Assembly (NCBI RefSeq): GCF_028618695.1
Contig: NZ_JAQIVI010000295.1
Coordinates: 1-8,602, forward strand
Direction: 5' to 3'
DNA length: 8,602 nucleotides
Source of the DNA: Natrinema soli
GTDB taxonomy: Archaea > Halobacteriota > Halobacteria > Halobacteriales > Natrialbaceae
Below are positions 6,956 through 8,602 of this stretch, one piece after another. Position 1 is the stretch's first letter; every line of letters starts with the position of its first letter. The notes beneath the pieces are model-generated. The model saw nothing but the letters and a program-made list of their open reading frames with translations, did not search any database and had not been told where the DNA came from. A program made the translations under genes and the position numbers.

Positions 6956-7926
6956 TCGGTCACCTCCGCGATCGCGTCCTCGAGTTTCTCGAGGTTCTCG
7001 TCGCGCTGCTCCTCGGTGATCGGCACGTAGCCGACGTCGGAGACCAGATCCGTCGCGGAACGTTCCATGTAGAAGCGGGCGAAGTCACGGACCGCGGGTT
7101 CGGCGAGCGATTCCTTCGCGACGTAGATGAACAGCGGTCGCGAGAGGGGCGTGTACTCGCCGGATTTGGCCGTTTCGATCGACGGCTCGACGCAGCCGTC
7201 CCCGTCGTCGATCGAGAGCGCCTTGATCGAGTCCGGGTTCTCGCTGTAGTACGAGAAGCCGAAGTAGCCGAGTGCGGCCTCCGAACCCCGGACCCCCTGT
7301 ACGATCGTTCGGTCGCGCTCGGTCGCGTAGTAGTCGCTTCGGTGGTTCAGCTCCTCGCCGAGGACCGCCTCGTTGAAGTAGTCGAACGTGCCCGACGTCG
7401 TCGCAGCGCCGTACAGCTCGAACTCCTGATCGGGCCACTCCTCGTCGATATCGCTCCAGCGCTGGGCACCGTCAGCCTGCCAGATCTCCTGTAGCTGTTC
7501 GACGGTGAGACAATCGACCCAGTCGGCCTCGGGGTTGGCGACGACTGTCAGCGCGTCCGTCGCGATCTGAAACTCGAGCGGCGTGACGTCGCTCCCTTCA
7601 CACTGTTCGACTTCGGCGTCGGCGATCGCCCGACTCGCGTTGTTAATGTCGGTCCGTCCCGCACAGAAGAAGTTCCCGAACCCACCGCCCGTCCCGGTCT
7701 TGCTGAGCGAGAGGTTGACGGTCGGGTTTTCTTCGGAGAATGCGGACGCGATCGCCTCGGTCACGGGAAATACCGTACTGCTTCCCGCGATGTTTACGCT
7801 GTTGCCCTCCGCGGCGAAGACGCCGGTGCAGCCGGCCAGTCCACCGGAGAGGGCAACGCTTGCCGCGGCGAGAAAATCACGTCGGCCGGATCCGGCCGAC
7901 AAAGACGCCGTGGTATCTCTCGACAT
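6952..7926 (-). CDS. pstS: Phosphate ABC transporter substrate-binding lipoprotein PstS
   Basis: This protein captures phosphate outside the cell and delivers it to PstCA. The 324-residue product starts at the ATG at 7926; in-frame GTG 7929 and TTG 7932 are possible but have no support. A twin-arginine signal (GRRDFLA at 14-20), a hydrophobic core and the lipobox GLAGC with Cys33 mark Tat export and lipid anchoring. Phosphate-binding loops of the PBP type are visible: [13 protein letters not shown] soon after the anchor, [25 protein letters not shown], and [11 protein letters not shown] in the second lobe. [15 protein letters not shown] and the later RPLFIYV segment are also PstS-like. Four extra Cys occur in the mature domain (FFCAG, EQCEG, WVDCLT, DGCVE), so disulfides are possible. 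pstS is the first gene of the packed pstSCAB run. Confidence 0.96.
   Translation of the reverse strand: MSRDTTASLSAGSGRRDFLAAASVALSGGLAGCTGVFAAEGNSVNIAGSSTVFPVTEAIASAFSEENPTVNLSLSKTGTGGGFGNFFCAGRTDINNASRAIADAEVEQCEGSDVTPLEFQIATDALTVVANPEADWVDCLTVEQLQEIWQADGAQRWSDIDEEWPDQEFELYGAATTSGTFDYFNEAVLGEELNHRSDYYATERDRTIVQGVRGSEAALGYFGFSYYSENPDSIKALSIDDGDGCVEPSIETAKSGEYTPLSRPLFIYVAKESLAEPAVRDFARFYMERSATDLVSDVGYVPITEEQRDENLEKLEDAIAEVTE
6961..6967 (-). promoter_or_regulatory. Ribosome-binding site for pstC inside the pstS end
   Basis: GGAGGTG on the minus strand, 5 nt before the pstC ATG at 6955, lies within the final pstS codons. It supports the chosen pstC start and independent loading of ribosomes despite the 4-nt gene overlap. 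Confidence 0.7.
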
Positions 7927-7953
7927 CACCAAATCGAAGTCACAGAGCAGGTA

Positions 7954-7980
7954 AGTATACTACTATGTGTCCTATATAGT
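7954..7980 (-). promoter_or_regulatory. Proximal pstS promoter with two TATA-like boxes
   Basis: Two AT-rich boxes precede pstS on the minus strand. ACTATATAGG (7980 to 7971) would place a start near 7948, giving a leader of about 22 nt. AGTATACT (7961 to 7954) would place a start near 7930, practically leaderless. No Shine-Dalgarno sequence precedes the ATG at 7926, so the leaderless option is attractive. Both boxes contain 8-bp palindromes (CTATATAG and AGTATACT). Phosphate control is inferred from the gene served, not read from the sequence. Confidence 0.5.
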
Positions 7981-7985
7981 TCTAT

Positions 7986-8018
7986 TTACTCCGTTCGCCG
8001 GTTCGTGGGGCGAGGCAT
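7986..8018 (-). CDS. Possible 10-codon upstream ORF in the pstS leader
   Basis: ATG at 8018 opens a frame reading MPRPTNRRTE and stops with TAA at 7986, just before the proximal pstS TATA boxes. Its ATG is 29 nt from the centre of the TATA-like box at 8043-8051, which is leaderless spacing. A peptide this short arises easily by chance. If a long pstS transcript exists, the frame could act in translational control. It overlaps the GTTCG direct repeat, so that stretch may instead be protein-binding DNA. Confidence 0.2.
   Translation of the reverse strand: MPRPTNRRTE
7993..8005. repeat. GTTCG direct repeat upstream of pstS promoter
   Basis: GTTCG occurs at 7993-7997 and again at 8001-8005, a repeat spacing of 8 bp (CCGTTCG then CCGGTTCG). 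It lies 13-25 bp upstream of the proximal TATA box in the pstS direction, a typical place for an archaeal activator site. The repeat is short and could be chance. Confidence 0.25.
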
Positions 8019-8035
8019 AGTAGCGCTCACGGCGC

Positions 8036-8081
8036 GCTGAACGTATATATGTGCCACTAGTTGGCGTCCGTCACGTTCAGC
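8036..8081. promoter_or_regulatory. Inverted repeat around a distal TATA-like box upstream of pstS
   Basis: GCTGAACGT (8036-8044) and ACGTTCAGC (8073-8081) are perfect 9-bp inverted arms separated by 28 bp. The left arm touches the TATA-like stretch at 8043-8051 (CATATATAC on the minus strand). GCCA (8053-8056) and TGGC (8062-8065) form a smaller dyad with nearly the same centre, about 8059. This looks like a control element for a distal pstS promoter, either two operator halves or a large stem. The transcribed strand toward pstS is minus. Confidence 0.4.
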
Positions 8082-8121
8082 TGCACTGGTAGTTAGTGGG
8101 GAGAGAGAACGATAGTCCAGA

Positions 8122-8130
8122 CATATATAG
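8122..8130 (-). promoter_or_regulatory. Third AT-rich TATA-like island between phoU2 and pstS
   Basis: CTATATATG on the minus strand stands out from the GC-rich surroundings. Used as a promoter it would start near 8099 and give a leader of about 170 nt before pstS. It may instead be only a spacer after the phoU2 stop at 8167. No clear terminator is seen between 8131 and 8166. Confidence 0.2.
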
Positions 8131-8166
8131 ACAAGACGGGGGAGCAGAAACGATCCAACGGTCGCA

Positions 8167-8602
8167 TCAGCCGAGCAGGTCCTCGTCGCTCTCGAGCGCG
8201 TACAGCGTCCGGGCGGCCACGTTCACCGCGTGATCCCCAACGCGCTCGAGGTCGCGAACGATCACGAACGTCCGAGAGACGTCCGCGAGTACGTCTGCGA
8301 CTGGCGGGCCGCCGGCCTCGTTCCCGACTCGCCGCTCCTCGTTCGTCCCGCCTTCGGCGCGGAGTTCGATGAGAGTCCGCACGACGCGCTCGGCGACGCT
8401 GGTACAGCGGGCGTCCAGTTCGTCGTCGCGCGCTGCGACCGCAAAACAGCCGTCTGCGTCGTCCGTGACGAACGCCTCGATCGCCCGCTCGAGTTGCTCG
8501 AGCGCGAGCGCGGCGATCCGTTCGAAGTCGACGTCCGGAAGCGCCGGGGCCGATCCGGTCGAATCCCGCGCGTACTCGGCCAGGTTGGTCGCGAGGTCGC
8601 CG
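8167..8602 (-). CDS. phoU: PhoU-family phosphate regulator, second paralog (N-terminal part missing)
   Basis: The frame stays open to the right edge, so the start is outside the window; about 144 C-terminal residues are visible. The visible part begins GDLATNLAEYA, matching the end of the first metal-binding repeat of phoU1 (ADLATNLGEYT). It contains AARDDELDARCTSVAERVV, corresponding to phoU1 AARDDELDQFAERASEIVV, and ends with IVRDLERVGDHAVNVAARTLYALESDEDLLG, very close to the phoU1 C-terminus. Between the last two helices it has a longer Gly/Glu/Arg-rich stretch (around EGGTNEERRVGNEAGG) that phoU1 lacks. It lies 240 bp upstream of pstS in the same direction, so it precedes the transporter operon and read-through is possible. 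Together with phoU1 it brackets the locus. Confidence 0.92.
   Translation of the reverse strand, partial: GDLATNLAEYARDSTGSAPALPDVDFERIAALALEQLERAIEAFVTDDADGCFAVAARDDELDARCTSVAERVVRTLIELRAEGGTNEERRVGNEAGGPPVADVLADVSRTFVIVRDLERVGDHAVNVAARTLYALESDEDLLG

Overview
The window looks like chromosome of a halophilic archaeon (class Halobacteria). The DNA is GC-rich with many CTCGAG-type codon pairs. The proteins are strongly acidic, the exported lipoproteins carry Tat twin-arginine signals with a lipobox, promoters are archaeal TATA-type, and several starts look leaderless. The genus cannot be fixed from the sequence alone; the call rests on protein features and style.

Layout, left to right. (1) On the plus strand, positions 1-1617 hold the 3' part of a FixC/ETF-quinone oxidoreductase whose C-terminus carries a fused FixX-like 4Fe-4S domain. 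One base later (1619-2011) comes a small acidic protein of unknown function that is probably co-translated. (2) Positions 2187-2798, plus strand, encode a Tat-exported lipoprotein with a cupredoxin (blue copper) domain between two low-complexity linkers. Its C-terminal tail is seven tandem N-x-T sequon repeats. (3) Everything from 2842 to the right edge is on the minus strand and is a phosphate-uptake locus. In transcription order (right to left) it is phoU2 (partial, running off the right edge), pstS, pstC, pstA, pstB, a DUF457/YdjM-type membrane protein, and phoU1.

The pst genes are tightly packed: pstS/pstC overlap by 4 nt (ATGA), pstC/pstA by 1 nt (TAATG), and pstA/pstB are 2 nt apart. 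They make a complete high-affinity phosphate ABC importer. PstS is the lipid-anchored binding protein, PstC and PstA form the channel, and PstB is the ATPase. The two PhoU proteins at either end are expected to link transport to regulation. phoU1 and the DUF457 gene each have a TTTATC box placed for a nearly leaderless transcript, so they are probably also transcribed separately from pst.

The most information-rich non-coding stretch is the 240-bp region upstream of pstS (7927-8166). It has several AT-rich TATA-like islands, a 9-bp inverted repeat around one of them, a leaderless-spaced 10-codon upstream ORF, and a short direct repeat. A second candidate operator is the perfect 17-bp palindrome at 4233-4249, between pstB and the DUF457 gene. 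No tRNA, rRNA, CRISPR array, insertion sequence or attachment site was seen. I found no clearly new system; the best leads are the pstS control region, the membrane hydrolase-like gene inside the phosphate locus, the small protein after fixC, and the sequon-repeat tail.
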